A stretch of DNA of 27,199 bases from DATAEU01 sp046724395 (GTDB taxonomy: Bacteria > Actinomycetota > UBA4738 > HRBIN12), in the NCBI GenBank assembly GCA_046724395.1, contig JBKOWM010000142.1:1-27199 (forward strand), in the 5' to 3' direction. The notes under the pieces were generated by a model. It was given only the letters and a program-made list of their open reading frames with translations, made no database searches and had not been told where the DNA came from. The translations under genes and the position numbers were made by a program. This document shows positions 1 to 9,446 of the stretch, piece by piece (the first letter of the stretch is position 1; the number at the start of each line of letters is the position of its first letter).

Positions 1-65
1 GTCAGGAGTCCTGCGTCAGGAGGGCGCGCCCGTCGAATCGCGGCGCCATCTGGTTGCATGGCCCG

Positions 66-1043
66 ATGCGGATATTCCTGACCGGAGGTACCGGGTACAT
101 CGGGACGGCGCTCGCGACGGTGTTGCGCGACCGTGCCCACGACGTCCGCGCACTCGTTCGGACGCCTGCAAAGGGGACGAGGCTCGAGGCGTTGGGGTGC
201 GAACTGGTCGAGGGCGATGTGTCGGACCGGGCATGGCTTCGCGACCAGATCGACGGCTGCGACGGCGTCGTCCACAACGCCGGGATCTACAAGGTCGGAG
301 TTCCCGGGAAGGAACGCCCGCAGATGTTCGCCGCGAACGTCCTCGGCACACGGAACGTTCTCGACGCGGCCGCCGATGCCGGGGCCCAACGCATCACGTA
401 CGTCTCGACGGCGAACGTCTTCGGCAACACGCACCGCAAGATCGTGGACGAGACCTACGAGCGTCCGGCCGGAGAACCGTTCGTCTCGTGCTACGACCAG
501 ACCAAGTACCTGGCCCACCGCGCCGCCCTGGATCACATCGCCGACGGCGTGCCGATCGTGATCGCGATCCCCACGGTCGTGGTCGGTCCGGGCGATCACT
601 CGAGCGTCGGCGCGCTGATCGCTCGGGCCGCGACCGGAAGGCTGGCGGCGCGGTTCCTCGACGATACCGGCATCACGGTCGTCTATCTGGACGACGCCGC
701 TGGCGGCATTGCCTCCGTGCACGAGCGCGGAGCGCTCGGCGAGTCCTACGTGATCGGCGGGCAACCGACGAGTCTCGGCGACGTGATCGACATCGCCGCG
801 CGCGTCGGCGGCAGAACGCCGCCGCGGCTGTCGATCCCCACGCGGATGCTGCGTCTGGCGGTGCCGTTCGGGCCGGTGATCGGCAGGGTCATGCACCAGC
901 CGCCAAATCTCGGTGAGATGATCACCGCCTCGGACGGCGTGACCTACTGGGCGAGCGATGCGAAGGCCCGACGAGACCTCGGCTACGCGCCCCGTGATCT
1001 CGAGACGGCGGTTCGGCTGACCGTCGGGGCCGAGCGAGCCTAG
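66..1043 (+). CDS. NAD(P)-dependent SDR-family epimerase/dehydratase
   Basis: This is an extended short-chain dehydrogenase/reductase of the NAD-dependent epimerase type, about 325 residues. The N-terminus carries the Rossmann dinucleotide motif GGTGYIG (residues 7-13). The catalytic triad is visible as a Ser in VSTANVFG (about residue 114) and Tyr143/Lys147 in the YDQTK motif. Family members act on nucleotide sugars, sterols or dihydroflavonol-like substrates, and the sequence does not fix which applies here. An ATG at 54 is also in frame, but 66 is preferred because the protein then begins directly with the first Rossmann strand; neither start has a clear Shine-Dalgarno. The gene stands alone in front of the AraC gene, separated by about 150 nt. 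The substrate is unknown. Confidence 0.85.
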   Translation: MRIFLTGGTGYIGTALATVLRDRAHDVRALVRTPAKGTRLEALGCELVEGDVSDRAWLRDQIDGCDGVVHNAGIYKVGVPGKERPQMFAANVLGTRNVLDAAADAGAQRITYVSTANVFGNTHRKIVDETYERPAGEPFVSCYDQTKYLAHRAALDHIADGVPIVIAIPTVVVGPGDHSSVGALIARAATGRLAARFLDDTGITVVYLDDAAGGIASVHERGALGESYVIGGQPTSLGDVIDIAARVGGRTPPRLSIPTRMLRLAVPFGPVIGRVMHQPPNLGEMITASDGVTYWASDAKARRDLGYAPRDLETAVRLTVGAERA

Positions 1044-1196
1044 TTGCCAACGAGACGGGTTGACGCGGAACGAACGGCGGATACCGCGGGCCTGAACACG
1101 TCGAGGACGGAAGCGGAGAAGGCCGGGCCAGCGCGGGATCGAGTGGGTCGGACGCCGGCGGTGGGCAACTCCGGCGCGGCGTGGCACGATCTCGCA

Positions 1197-1646
1197 GTGA
1201 CCGGACGACCGACCGAGGCGCAGCACCTACGCGACCTCGCGCGGCTGCGCCGCGTTCGCGATCGGATCGACCGTGAGTACGCGCAGCCGCTGGACGTCGA
1301 GGCGCTCGCTCGCGGCGCGCACATGTCGGCCGGACACCTCAGCCGAGAGTTCCGGCTCGCCTATGGCGAGTCGCCGTACAGCTATCTGATGACGCGGCGC
1401 ATCGAGCGCGGGATGGCGCTGCTGCGTCGTGGTGACCTCAGCGTAACCGAGGTCTGTTTCGCGGTCGGCTGCTCGTCGCTCGGCACCTTCAGCACCCGCT
1501 TCACGGAGCTCGTCGGGGTGCCGCCGAGCGTTTATCGGAGCCAGGCAGCTCGCGCGACGGCGGGGATGCCGCCGTGCGTGGCGAAGCAGGTGACCAGACC
1601 GATCAGGAATCGAGAAGCGTGGGTCACGCAGCCGCACGTAGCATGA
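1197..1646 (+). CDS. Short AraC-family transcriptional regulator (DNA-binding domain only)
   Basis: About 149 residues when started at the GTG at 1197. The body is the two-helix-turn-helix AraC/XylS DNA-binding domain, with the typical stretches LDVEALARGAHMSAGHLSREF, YLMTRRIERGMALL and VTEVCFAVGCSSLGTFSTRF. There is no N-terminal ligand-binding domain. An in-frame upstream TTG at 1044 would add 51 low-complexity residues and is less likely. The stop codon overlaps the following VOC gene in an ATGA junction, so the two are coupled. The last about 15 codons (from 1600) coincide with a 48-nt element repeated before the next VOC gene, so the C-terminal tail may be shaped by a regulatory site. 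Homologous short AraC genes commonly precede VOC proteins of this type. It probably regulates the VOC genes, by inference. A weak CACGAT at 1185-1190 could be a -10 for a leaderless start. Confidence 0.85.
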   Translation: MTGRPTEAQHLRDLARLRRVRDRIDREYAQPLDVEALARGAHMSAGHLSREFRLAYGESPYSYLMTRRIERGMALLRRGDLSVTEVCFAVGCSSLGTFSTRFTELVGVPPSVYRSQAARATAGMPPCVAKQVTRPIRNREAWVTQPHVA

Positions 1647-1647
1647 C
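1600..1647 (+). promoter_or_regulatory. Repeat copy R1: putative promoter/operator of the first VOC gene
   Basis: The first 20 nt, CGATCAGGAATCGAGAAGCG, are identical to positions 2155-2174. After them GGTCAC, CAGCC, TAG and TGAC recur at the same spacing in both copies, with no insertions. TAGCAT at 1639-1644 fits a -10 box and would place the transcription start at about 1652, the A of an ATG of the VOC gene. The conserved block would then lie at about -51 to -34, where an activator of the AraC type would bind. This copy lies entirely within the end of the AraC coding sequence. The regulatory role is inferred; the repetition is seen directly. Confidence 0.55.
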
Positions 1648-2062
1648 CGGCATGGACATCACCATCTACCAGACCCTTCTCCCGCACGAGGACCCGGACG
1701 CGTCCCTTGCCTTCTACCGTGACATCCTCGGGTTCGAGGTCCGGGCGGACGTCGAATACGGGGGCATGCACTGGATCACGGTCGGGCCCCCCGACCAGCC
1801 CGGGACGTCCATCGTCCTGTACCCGCCGGCCGCCACCCCCGGCGTCACCGACGACGAGCGTCGCATGATCGCCGAGATGATGGCCAAGGGAACTTATGCC
1901 AGCATCAACCTGGCCACGTCCGACCTCGACCGAACCTTCGAGCGGCTGCAGGCCGGCGACGCGGACGTCGTCCAAGAGCCGATCGACCAAGCGTACGGTG
2001 TCCGCGATTGCGCCTTCCGCGACCCTGCGGGCAACCTGATCCGGATTCAGGAGCTGCACTGA
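1643..2062 (+). CDS. VOC-family (glyoxalase/bleomycin-resistance fold) protein
   Basis: A 139-residue protein (136 from the second ATG at 1652) of the vicinal oxygen chelate superfamily. Two beta-alpha-beta-beta-beta modules can be followed: DASLAFYRDILGFEVR with a WITVG strand in the first, and INLATSDLDRTFERLQ to DCAFRDPAGNLIRIQEL in the second. The DPAGNLI motif is a hallmark of glyoxalase-like domains. Superfamily members include metal-dependent lyases, dioxygenases and antibiotic-binding proteins; the specific role is not evident. The ATG at 1643 overlaps the AraC stop. The ATG at 1652 sits seven nucleotides after a TAGCAT box and could be used on a leaderless transcript, and the family usually begins MDIT, favouring 1652. 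No Shine-Dalgarno precedes either. Confidence 0.85.
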   Translation: MTGMDITIYQTLLPHEDPDASLAFYRDILGFEVRADVEYGGMHWITVGPPDQPGTSIVLYPPAATPGVTDDERRMIAEMMAKGTYASINLATSDLDRTFERLQAGDADVVQEPIDQAYGVRDCAFRDPAGNLIRIQELH

Positions 2063-2154
2063 AGGTGCCGGCGAGCGCGGGCAGGATACACACAGACACC
2101 GCCGTGAGGCGCTGACAGAGAACTCTCATCCGACTCCGCTCCTCGCCACTAAAG

Positions 2155-2202
2155 CGATCAGGAATCGAGAAGCGGAGGTCACCCAGCCCTAGCTAGTCTG
2201 AC
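2155..2202 (+). promoter_or_regulatory. Repeat copy R2: putative promoter/operator of the second VOC gene
   Basis: This is the intergenic copy of the element at 1600-1647. It keeps the identical 20-nt block, then GGTCAC, CAGCC and TAG..TGAC in register. TAGTCT at 2194-2199 would serve as the -10 box, giving a leader of about 35 nt before the ATG at 2242. The rest of the 179-nt gap between the VOC genes (2063-2154) shows nothing I recognise. The proposal that both copies answer to the neighbouring AraC protein is inference. Confidence 0.55.
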
Positions 2203-2241
2203 GACACTGAAGATCAGCACGAGACGACGAAAGGAGCGAGC

Positions 2242-2598
2242 ATGGCTGAGTCTTCCACCCAGGGAGCCAAGACGCTGCTGCATCCCGTGTCCGATCTCGC
2301 GAGGGCCAAGACGGTGTACGCCGCCCTGCTCGGCGTACCGCCGCAGACCGACGACTCCTACTACGTCGGCTTCGAGGCCGCCGGTCAGCACATCGGGCTG
2401 GTGCCGGGGGGTGGACCGCAGGGCATGACCACACCGGTGGCGTACTGGCACGTTCCCGACATCGAGGCGAAGCTCGCCGAAGTGACGGCCTCGGGTGCCA
2501 CCGTGAAGGACCCCGCGCGCGACGTCGGTGGCGGCCGCCTGGTAGCCACCGTCACCGACCCCGACGGGAACGTCCTCGGGCTGCTACAGGACCGATGA
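2242..2598 (+). CDS. VOC-family (glyoxalase-like) protein
   Basis: A 118-residue single-domain VOC protein. It shows the paired-module pattern: LLHPVSDLARAKTVYAALLGVPP followed by YYVGFEAAGQHIGLVPGG, then VAYWHVPDIEAKLAEVTASGA and ATVTDPDGNVLGLLQ. The ATG is preceded by AAGGAG at 2231-2236 with a 5-nt spacer, so this start is well supported. It is distinct from the VOC protein just upstream and only distantly similar to it. Its promoter is probably the repeat element at 2155-2202. The next gene (DUF1801) begins 25 nt after its stop, so they are likely co-transcribed. Function is not specified by the sequence. Confidence 0.87.
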   Translation: MAESSTQGAKTLLHPVSDLARAKTVYAALLGVPPQTDDSYYVGFEAAGQHIGLVPGGGPQGMTTPVAYWHVPDIEAKLAEVTASGATVKDPARDVGGGRLVATVTDPDGNVLGLLQDR

Positions 2599-2623
2599 AT
2601 GCGAGCAAGGAGGTGGCATCGCA

Positions 2624-3100
2624 GTGGCTGAGAGAACGGCAACGAAGAAGGGACAGGGGTCTGCCAAGAGAACCGGTGCGACCAAGGGGTTCACGGACGA
2701 CGAACGAGCCGCGATGAAGGCTCGCGCCCGCGAGCTGAAAGCAGAAGCGCGCGCGAGCAAGAACAGAGCGGAAGGGGAACGCGACGTGCTCGCGGCGATC
2801 AACGCCATGAGGGAACCGGATCGCGCGATGGCCAGGCGGGTCCATGCGATCGTCGAGGCAAGCGCGCCGAACCTGTGGCCGAAGACCTGGTACGGAATGC
2901 CCGCGTATGCGAAAGACGGCAAGGTCGTCTGCTTCTTCAAGAGCGCGGAGAAGTTCGACTCGAGGTACGCGACGTTGGGCTTCGAAGAAGCGGCGAACCT
3001 CGACGACGGCGCAATGTGGCCGACCTCCTTCGCACTGAAGGAGTTGACCGCCAAGGACGAGGCCAAGATCGCGGCGCTCGTCAAGAAGGCGACGCGGTGA
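2624..3100 (+). CDS. DUF1801 (YdhG-like) family protein
   Basis: A 158-residue protein whose second half matches the DUF1801 fold: a helix with DRAMARRVHAIVEASAPNL, then WPKTWYGMPAYAKDGKVVCFFKS, YATLGFEEAANLDDG and a C-terminal helix. The first about 65 residues are rich in Lys, Arg, Ala and Glu and probably form an extended or helical tail with nucleic-acid-like charge. The GTG start at 2624 is chosen because a perfect AAGGAGGT lies at 2607-2614 with a 9-nt spacer. It follows the second VOC gene closely. Proteins with this fold have been linked to iron or stress contexts, but no biochemical role can be assigned. Confidence 0.82.
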   Translation: MAERTATKKGQGSAKRTGATKGFTDDERAAMKARARELKAEARASKNRAEGERDVLAAINAMREPDRAMARRVHAIVEASAPNLWPKTWYGMPAYAKDGKVVCFFKSAEKFDSRYATLGFEEAANLDDGAMWPTSFALKELTAKDEAKIAALVKKATR

Positions 3101-3149
3101 GACCGATCCCGACACCGGCTGCGCCGCGGCCGAGATCATCGGTTGGCCG

Positions 3150-5540
<2,391 letters not shown>

Positions 5541-5548
5541 CGCGGGGT

Positions 5549-5565
5549 GTCCCGGAGATCGGGAC
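5549..5565. terminator. Short hairpin between convergent genes
   Basis: GTCCCG-gagat-CGGGAC forms a perfect 6-bp stem with a 5-nt loop, 8 nt after the UvrA-like stop and 9 nt past the GNAT stop on the other strand. No T-run follows on either strand, so terminator function is tentative. Confidence 0.35.
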
Positions 5566-5574
5566 GACCAGGTG

Positions 5575-6057
5575 CTAGCCGCGCAGCCTCATCCACACAT
5601 ACCGGCGCGGCTGGCCCTCGTTGAAGCGCGATTCCTCGTCCGGCGTCGTTCGTGCGAAGCCGGCCGCCTCGTACGCCCTGATCGCGGCCGCGTTCGCCGG
5701 CACCACCCGGACCCAGACATCGTGATAGCCGCGCGCGCGAGCCCGCTCCGAGAGCAGCCGAACCAGCCGACGCCCGAGGCCCCTGCCGCGGACGTCGGGG
5801 TCGACGATCAGACGCGCGAGCTCGGCTTCCTGCTCCTCACGCTCCTCCCAGATCTCTCCGTATCCCGCGAGTCGGTCCCCGACGAGAAGTCCGAAGGGGT
5901 GCACGTCCGCGTCCCGGTGCCAGCGATCGAAGATCGACTCGTCCACGTCGGGCGTCGCGATCCCGGCCCAGGCCTCGCGCTCCTCGGCCGAGCGTGCCCA
6001 CGACAGGACGGTCCGCGCTTCGGTCGGATCGAACGGCGCCAGGTGGACGTCCGGCAC
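5575..6057 (-). CDS. GNAT-family N-acetyltransferase
   Basis: About 160 residues from a GTG at 6057. The acetyl-CoA-binding motif A is clear: LARLIVDPDVRGRGLGRRLV with the RGRGLG pyrophosphate loop at 90-95. It is followed by motif B, NAAAIRAYEAAGFART. The first 60 residues hold the usual GNAT helices and the YGEIW strand. The acceptor is unknown. The gene begins 9 nt beyond the stop of the cysteine-synthase-like gene on the same strand, so it is the third gene of an IclR-PLP enzyme-GNAT operon. The reading frame remains open upstream to 6264, but that part overlaps the PLP-enzyme gene and does not look like protein. A possible acceptor is a product of the neighbouring PLP enzyme, as inference only. 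Confidence 0.82.
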   Translation of the reverse strand: MPDVHLAPFDPTEARTVLSWARSAEEREAWAGIATPDVDESIFDRWHRDADVHPFGLLVGDRLAGYGEIWEEREEQEAELARLIVDPDVRGRGLGRRLVRLLSERARARGYHDVWVRVVPANAAAIRAYEAAGFARTTPDEESRFNEGQPRRYVWMRLRG

Positions 6058-6065
6058 GAGTCCGG

Positions 6066-7109
6066 TCAGTGCAACACCTCGAGCCGGTGCGCGTGCTCGT
6101 CGAGGCGGGCGATCGACTCCGGGTCGAGCTCGGCCTCTCGATCGGGGATGTCGACGTACACGCGCTCGCCGAACAGCGGTCCGCTGAAATAGCGCATGGC
6201 GCTGTCGGGGATGAGCGTGACGATCCGGTCGAGCTCCGGATGCTTGGCGGCTACCTTCACGCACGCGGCGACGTTGCAGCCGCCCGACGGACCGGACAGG
6301 ACGGCTTCCTCACGCGCCAGCCGACGCGCCGTCTCCAGCGCCTCGTCCGTCGAGACGGTGACGATGCCGTCCATCGCGGCGAGGTCGAGGTTCGCCGGGA
6401 CGATCCCGTCGCCGATTCCGGCGATCCCGTGGGTTCCCCATTGCCGCTCCGAAATCAGGGCGCACTCGGCCGGCTCGGCCGCGTAGATCTTGATGTTCGG
6501 ATCGAGCCGTTTCAGCGACCGCCCGACGCCCGAGATCCAGCCGCCGGTTCCCTGCGCGGCGACGACGGCATCGATCCGGCCCTCCATTTGAGCCCAGACC
6601 TCCGGCGCGCTCGACCGCTCGTGTGCCAGCGTGTTGTCGGGATTGTCGAACTCGGCCGGAACGTAGTACTTGCCCGGCTCGCTCCCAACCATCTCGTCCT
6701 TCTTGACGAGCGCGACCTCGATGTCGGACTCGCCGCCGGGCGTCGTCACGAGCGTCGCGCCGTACGCGTCGATCAGCTTCTTGCGCTCCTCGCTCATACC
6801 CTCGGGCATGACGATCGTGCACGGATAGCCCTTCATGGCGGCGACCGCGGCGCACGCGATTCCAGCATTCCCGGTCGTCACCTCGAGGATCGTCATGCCC
6901 GGCCGGAGCTCCTCGCGCTCCTCGGCTCGGCGGATGATGAACGAGTAGATCCGGTCCTTCACCGAGCCGGTCGGGCTGTACCACTCGATCTTCGCGTACA
7001 GCTGCTGCGGCTCCGGAAGCGTTCTATTCAGGCGCACGAGCGGCGTCCGCCCGACGGCCTCGATCATCGAGCCCGCGGGGCGGGCGTACCGATCCCATTC
7101 GATCGTCAT
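6066..7109 (-). CDS. Cysteine synthase-like PLP-dependent enzyme (CysK/CysM/CBS fold)
   Basis: A 347-residue fold-type II PLP enzyme. The Schiff-base lysine is Lys51 in PTGSVKDR. The substrate loop reads TTGNAGI (78-84), the phosphate-binding loop GTGG (187-190), and SGPSGG (272-277) faces the pyridine nitrogen. The family makes cysteine from O-acetyl-, O-phospho- or sulfo-serine, or performs related beta-replacements. Several loops depart from textbook CysK (TSGNTGI, GTGGTITG, PDSGERY are here TTGNAGI, GTGGWISG, PDSAMRY), so the substrate may differ. The start overlaps the IclR stop as ATGA, which implies translational coupling. IclR control suggests a catabolic or specialised role rather than housekeeping cysteine synthesis. 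Confidence 0.85.
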   Translation of the reverse strand: MTIEWDRYARPAGSMIEAVGRTPLVRLNRTLPEPQQLYAKIEWYSPTGSVKDRIYSFIIRRAEEREELRPGMTILEVTTGNAGIACAAVAAMKGYPCTIVMPEGMSEERKKLIDAYGATLVTTPGGESDIEVALVKKDEMVGSEPGKYYVPAEFDNPDNTLAHERSSAPEVWAQMEGRIDAVVAAQGTGGWISGVGRSLKRLDPNIKIYAAEPAECALISERQWGTHGIAGIGDGIVPANLDLAAMDGIVTVSTDEALETARRLAREEAVLSGPSGGCNVAACVKVAAKHPELDRIVTLIPDSAMRYFSGPLFGERVYVDIPDREAELDPESIARLDEHAHRLEVLH

Positions 7110-7888
7110 CCCGTCCTCCTGGGTTGGACGTATCCCATGCGTTGCGACACGGCGTTTGCCGCGTCGACAGCCAGGCGCGCGATTCGCGGCAGGTCGACGG
7201 ATCGCATCCGAAACGCGGGCCCCGACACGCTGAGCGCGGCAACGACCGAGCCGTCGGCGTCACGCACTGGCGCGGCGACCGCGTTCAACCCCTCCTCCAG
7301 CTCCTCGAGCGTCTGCGCCCAGCCGCGACTGCGCACGCCCTCGAGCTGCCCCCGCAGCTCGTCCGGATCGCAGATCGTGTGCGGCGTCGCACGCTCCAGC
7401 GGAGCCGACAGGTTTCGTTCCACGTCCGCATCTGTCGAATACGCCATGAGCACCTTGCCGTTCGACGTTGCGTGCAGCGGCGTCCGACGGCCGACCCAGT
7501 TGACCGCGACGATGGAGCGGGCACCGCTCACCTGGTCGACGTAGACGACGGAGTCCTCCGCAGGGACGCCGAGGTTGACCGTCTCGCGCGTACGCTCGGC
7601 GAGGTCCTCGAGCATCGGGCGCGCCGTCCTGACGAGGTCCAGGTTCGAGACCGCCGAGCCGGCCAGCGCAACGAGGGCGAACCCGAGCCGGTATCGCTCG
7701 GTCGCGGGGTCGCGCTCGACGAACCCCCGCTCAGCAAGCGTCGCGGCAAGGCGGGACGCCGTCGCCTTGTGCACCCCGAGACGGCGTCCGAGCTCGGTGA
7801 CGCCGAGCTCGCCGGCGTCACCGATCAGCTCGAGGGACCGAAGCGCTCGGGTCACCGAGCGTAGCGTCGAACCGTGGTCGTCGCCCAT
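7106..7888 (-). CDS. IclR-family transcriptional regulator
   Basis: A 260-residue IclR-type regulator. The N-terminal winged helix covers roughly residues 10-75 (VTRALRSLELI, VTELGRRLGVHKATASRL, GFVERDPATERYRLG). The C-terminal effector-binding domain follows, with LEDLAERTRETVNLGV, DSVVYVDQV, LHATSNGKVLMAY and GWAQTLEELEEGLNAVAAPVRD. The ATG at 7888 has GGGAGG a few bases upstream. It heads an operon with the PLP enzyme and GNAT, its stop overlapping the PLP-enzyme start by 4 nt. A consensus-like promoter and palindrome lie immediately upstream, so autoregulation is likely. Effector is unknown. Confidence 0.92.
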   Translation of the reverse strand: MGDDHGSTLRSVTRALRSLELIGDAGELGVTELGRRLGVHKATASRLAATLAERGFVERDPATERYRLGFALVALAGSAVSNLDLVRTARPMLEDLAERTRETVNLGVPAEDSVVYVDQVSGARSIVAVNWVGRRTPLHATSNGKVLMAYSTDADVERNLSAPLERATPHTICDPDELRGQLEGVRSRGWAQTLEELEEGLNAVAAPVRDADGSVVAALSVSGPAFRMRSVDLPRIARLAVDAANAVSQRMGYVQPRRTG

Positions 7889-7912
7889 GCGCCTCCCTCG
7901 GCGGACGCGCGG

Positions 7913-7942
7913 ACGCTAGGCCGGGTCGCGGACATATGTCAA
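7913..7942 (-). promoter_or_regulatory. Promoter and candidate operator of the IclR operon
   Basis: Read on the minus strand, TTGACA (7942-7937) matches the -35 consensus exactly. An 18-nt spacer leads to TAGCGT (7918-7913) as the -10. The palindrome GACATATGTC (7931-7940) overlaps the -35 and is well placed as an operator for the IclR protein. The -35 also overlaps the stop codon of the ABC ATPase gene that ends at 7939. The predicted leader to the ATG at 7888 is under 20 nt. Confidence 0.6.
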
Positions 7943-8631
7943 CCGCGTTGCGATGCCCGAGACACGACACGGCCGTCCCGGATCGACACGACCCGGTCGA
8001 GCACCTCGATGACCTCTGGGCTGTGCGTCGATAGCAGCGCCGCCATTCCGGAATCGACGGCGGCCCGGATGGCGGACAGGACGCGCTTGGTCGAGGTCTC
8101 ATCCTGATGCGCCGTCGGCTCGTCGGCCAGGAGCAGGGCCGGGGGACCCGCGATGAGAGCGCGCGCGATCGCCGCGCGCTGCTGTTCACCGAGCGAGACG
8201 TCACCGGGCAGACGCTCCGCGACGTGCTCGAGCCCAAGGGCGGCGAGCAGGTCTGTCACCGACATGGCGGGCCGCACGACGGGATCCAGGCGGACCGGCA
8301 GCTCGACGTTCTCGCCGATCGGGAGCTCCTCGAGGAGGGCGAGGTCCTGCGGCACGATCGCCATGGACCGCCACGGCAGCGCGCGCATCGCCGACGTCGC
8401 CGAGCACCACTCGATCGTCCCCGTGTCAGGTAGCTCCCACCCTGCCGCCAGGTTCAACAGCGTGGTCTTTCCCGAGCCCGACGGACCGACGAGCCCGACG
8501 AGCTCGCCCGCCCGCACCTCGAGGGAGGCTTCGTCGACCGCGCGAACGCGTTCGGGACCGCGACGAAACGTCTTGGTCACCTCACGGAGCGCGAGCAGTG
8601 GTGCGGGTGCGGACCCGGTCGCCGTCGTCAC
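7939..8631 (-). CDS. ABC transporter ATP-binding protein (second ATPase of exporter operon)
   Basis: About 230 residues from a GTG at 8631 that overlaps the stop of the preceding ATPase by 4 nt (GTGA). It has Walker A GPSGSGKT (49-56), the Q-loop VPQD, Walker B LLLADEP and the switch His in STHS. The signature is SLGEQ rather than SGGEQ, a mild degeneration. It belongs to the LolD/MacB/FtsE group that powers FtsX-type permeases. A longer in-frame opening reaches 9168, but that stretch is the arginine-rich shadow of the upstream ATPase. It is the last gene of a lipoprotein-permease-ATPase-ATPase operon. Confidence 0.88.
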   Translation of the reverse strand: MTTATGSAPAPLLALREVTKTFRRGPERVRAVDEASLEVRAGELVGLVGPSGSGKTTLLNLAAGWELPDTGTIEWCSATSAMRALPWRSMAIVPQDLALLEELPIGENVELPVRLDPVVRPAMSVTDLLAALGLEHVAERLPGDVSLGEQQRAAIARALIAGPPALLLADEPTAHQDETSTKRVLSAIRAAVDSGMAALLSTHSPEVIEVLDRVVSIRDGRVVSRASQRG

Positions 8632-9446
8632 GGCGGCACGATCCTGATGGCGTCCCCCTCGACCTCGATGCGGGCGCGCGCGTTCGGGAACAGGCCGCGC
8701 CACTGCGCCGGGAGCTGGATCCGGCCCCCTTGGTCGATCACGGCCAGCGGCCGGTCGGCGGTCGACTCCGCCTCGAGCGAACCGTGTCGAAGATGGTAGG
8801 TCCGCTCCGCCATCGCAACGACCGAAGGGTCGTGCGTCGCGATGGCGAACGCCGTGCCGCGGCGGGCCAGCGACGCGGCGGCGGCCAGCACCTCCCGCGC
8901 GGAGGCCGAGTCGAGCTCGCCGGTGGGTTCGTCGGCGACGACCAGCGCGGGGCCGCCGACGACGGCGGCGGCGAAGGCAACGCGCTGCTGCTCTCCGCCG
9001 GAGAGCTGTCGCGGCAGATGCCGTTCGCGGTCGACGAGGCCGAGGACGTTCAGCACCTCGCGCGCCTCGTCGACCCACCCGGCCGGTGCGCGACGCGACC
9101 GTGCGGCCAGGCGGAGATGGTCGGCGACGGTCAGGTGCGCGACGAGGTTCTCGGCCGGTCGCTGCCACACGTACGCGACGGACCGGCGGCGAAGGGCCCG
9201 CAGGCCGGCCGACGAGAGCGACGACGTCTCGATGCCGGCGAGGGTCACCCGCCCCGCGGTCGGCCGGTCGAGACCGGCAAGGATCCGCAGGAGGCTCGAC
9301 TTACCCGAACCGCTCGGCCCGACCACCGCCGTCACCGCCCCCGACGAGAACGTCGCGTCGATGCCGGCGAGCGCCATGACGTCGCCGCCGGACGAGGCGT
9401 ACACCTTGACGAGGCTCTCGCAGCTCGCGGCCGTCTCACCCCGCAT
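8628..9446 (-). CDS. ABC transporter ATP-binding protein with AbrB-like C-terminal tail
   Basis: A 272-residue LolD/MacB-type ATPase. It has Walker A GPSGSGKS (43-50), Q-loop Gln95, signature LSGGEQQR (148-155), Walker B VVADEP (169-174) and switch His205. The ATPase domain ends near residue 225. The remaining about 40 residues (235-272) read VIDQGGRIQLPAQWRGLF and IEVEGDAIRIV, which resembles the swapped-hairpin SpoVT/AbrB fold; such tails are not usual for this class. The ATG start overlaps the permease stop by 11 nt and the stop overlaps the next ATPase start by 4 nt. It presumably energises the FtsX-like permease, alone or paired with the second ATPase. Confidence 0.9.
   Translation of the reverse strand: MRGETAASCESLVKVYASSGGDVMALAGIDATFSSGAVTAVVGPSGSGKSSLLRILAGLDRPTAGRVTLAGIETSSLSSAGLRALRRRSVAYVWQRPAENLVAHLTVADHLRLAARSRRAPAGWVDEAREVLNVLGLVDRERHLPRQLSGGEQQRVAFAAAVVGGPALVVADEPTGELDSASAREVLAAAASLARRGTAFAIATHDPSVVAMAERTYHLRHGSLEAESTADRPLAVIDQGGRIQLPAQWRGLFPNARARIEVEGDAIRIVPP

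Noticed and set aside
1..65. Possible end of a gene at the left edge
   Set aside because: Short sequence with a GTCAGGAG-type duplication but no credible coding frame or RNA; nothing can be supported.
5994..7544. 516-codon plus-strand open frame opposite the PLP enzyme and IclR gene
   Set aside because: Low-complexity arginine-rich translation with no recognisable motif; the minus strand has intact catalytic and HTH motifs.
8632..9168. N-terminal extension of the second ABC ATPase
   Set aside because: It is the arginine-rich shadow of the first ATPase; the GTG at 8631 gives a normal ATPase and a 4-nt overlap like other junctions in the operon.
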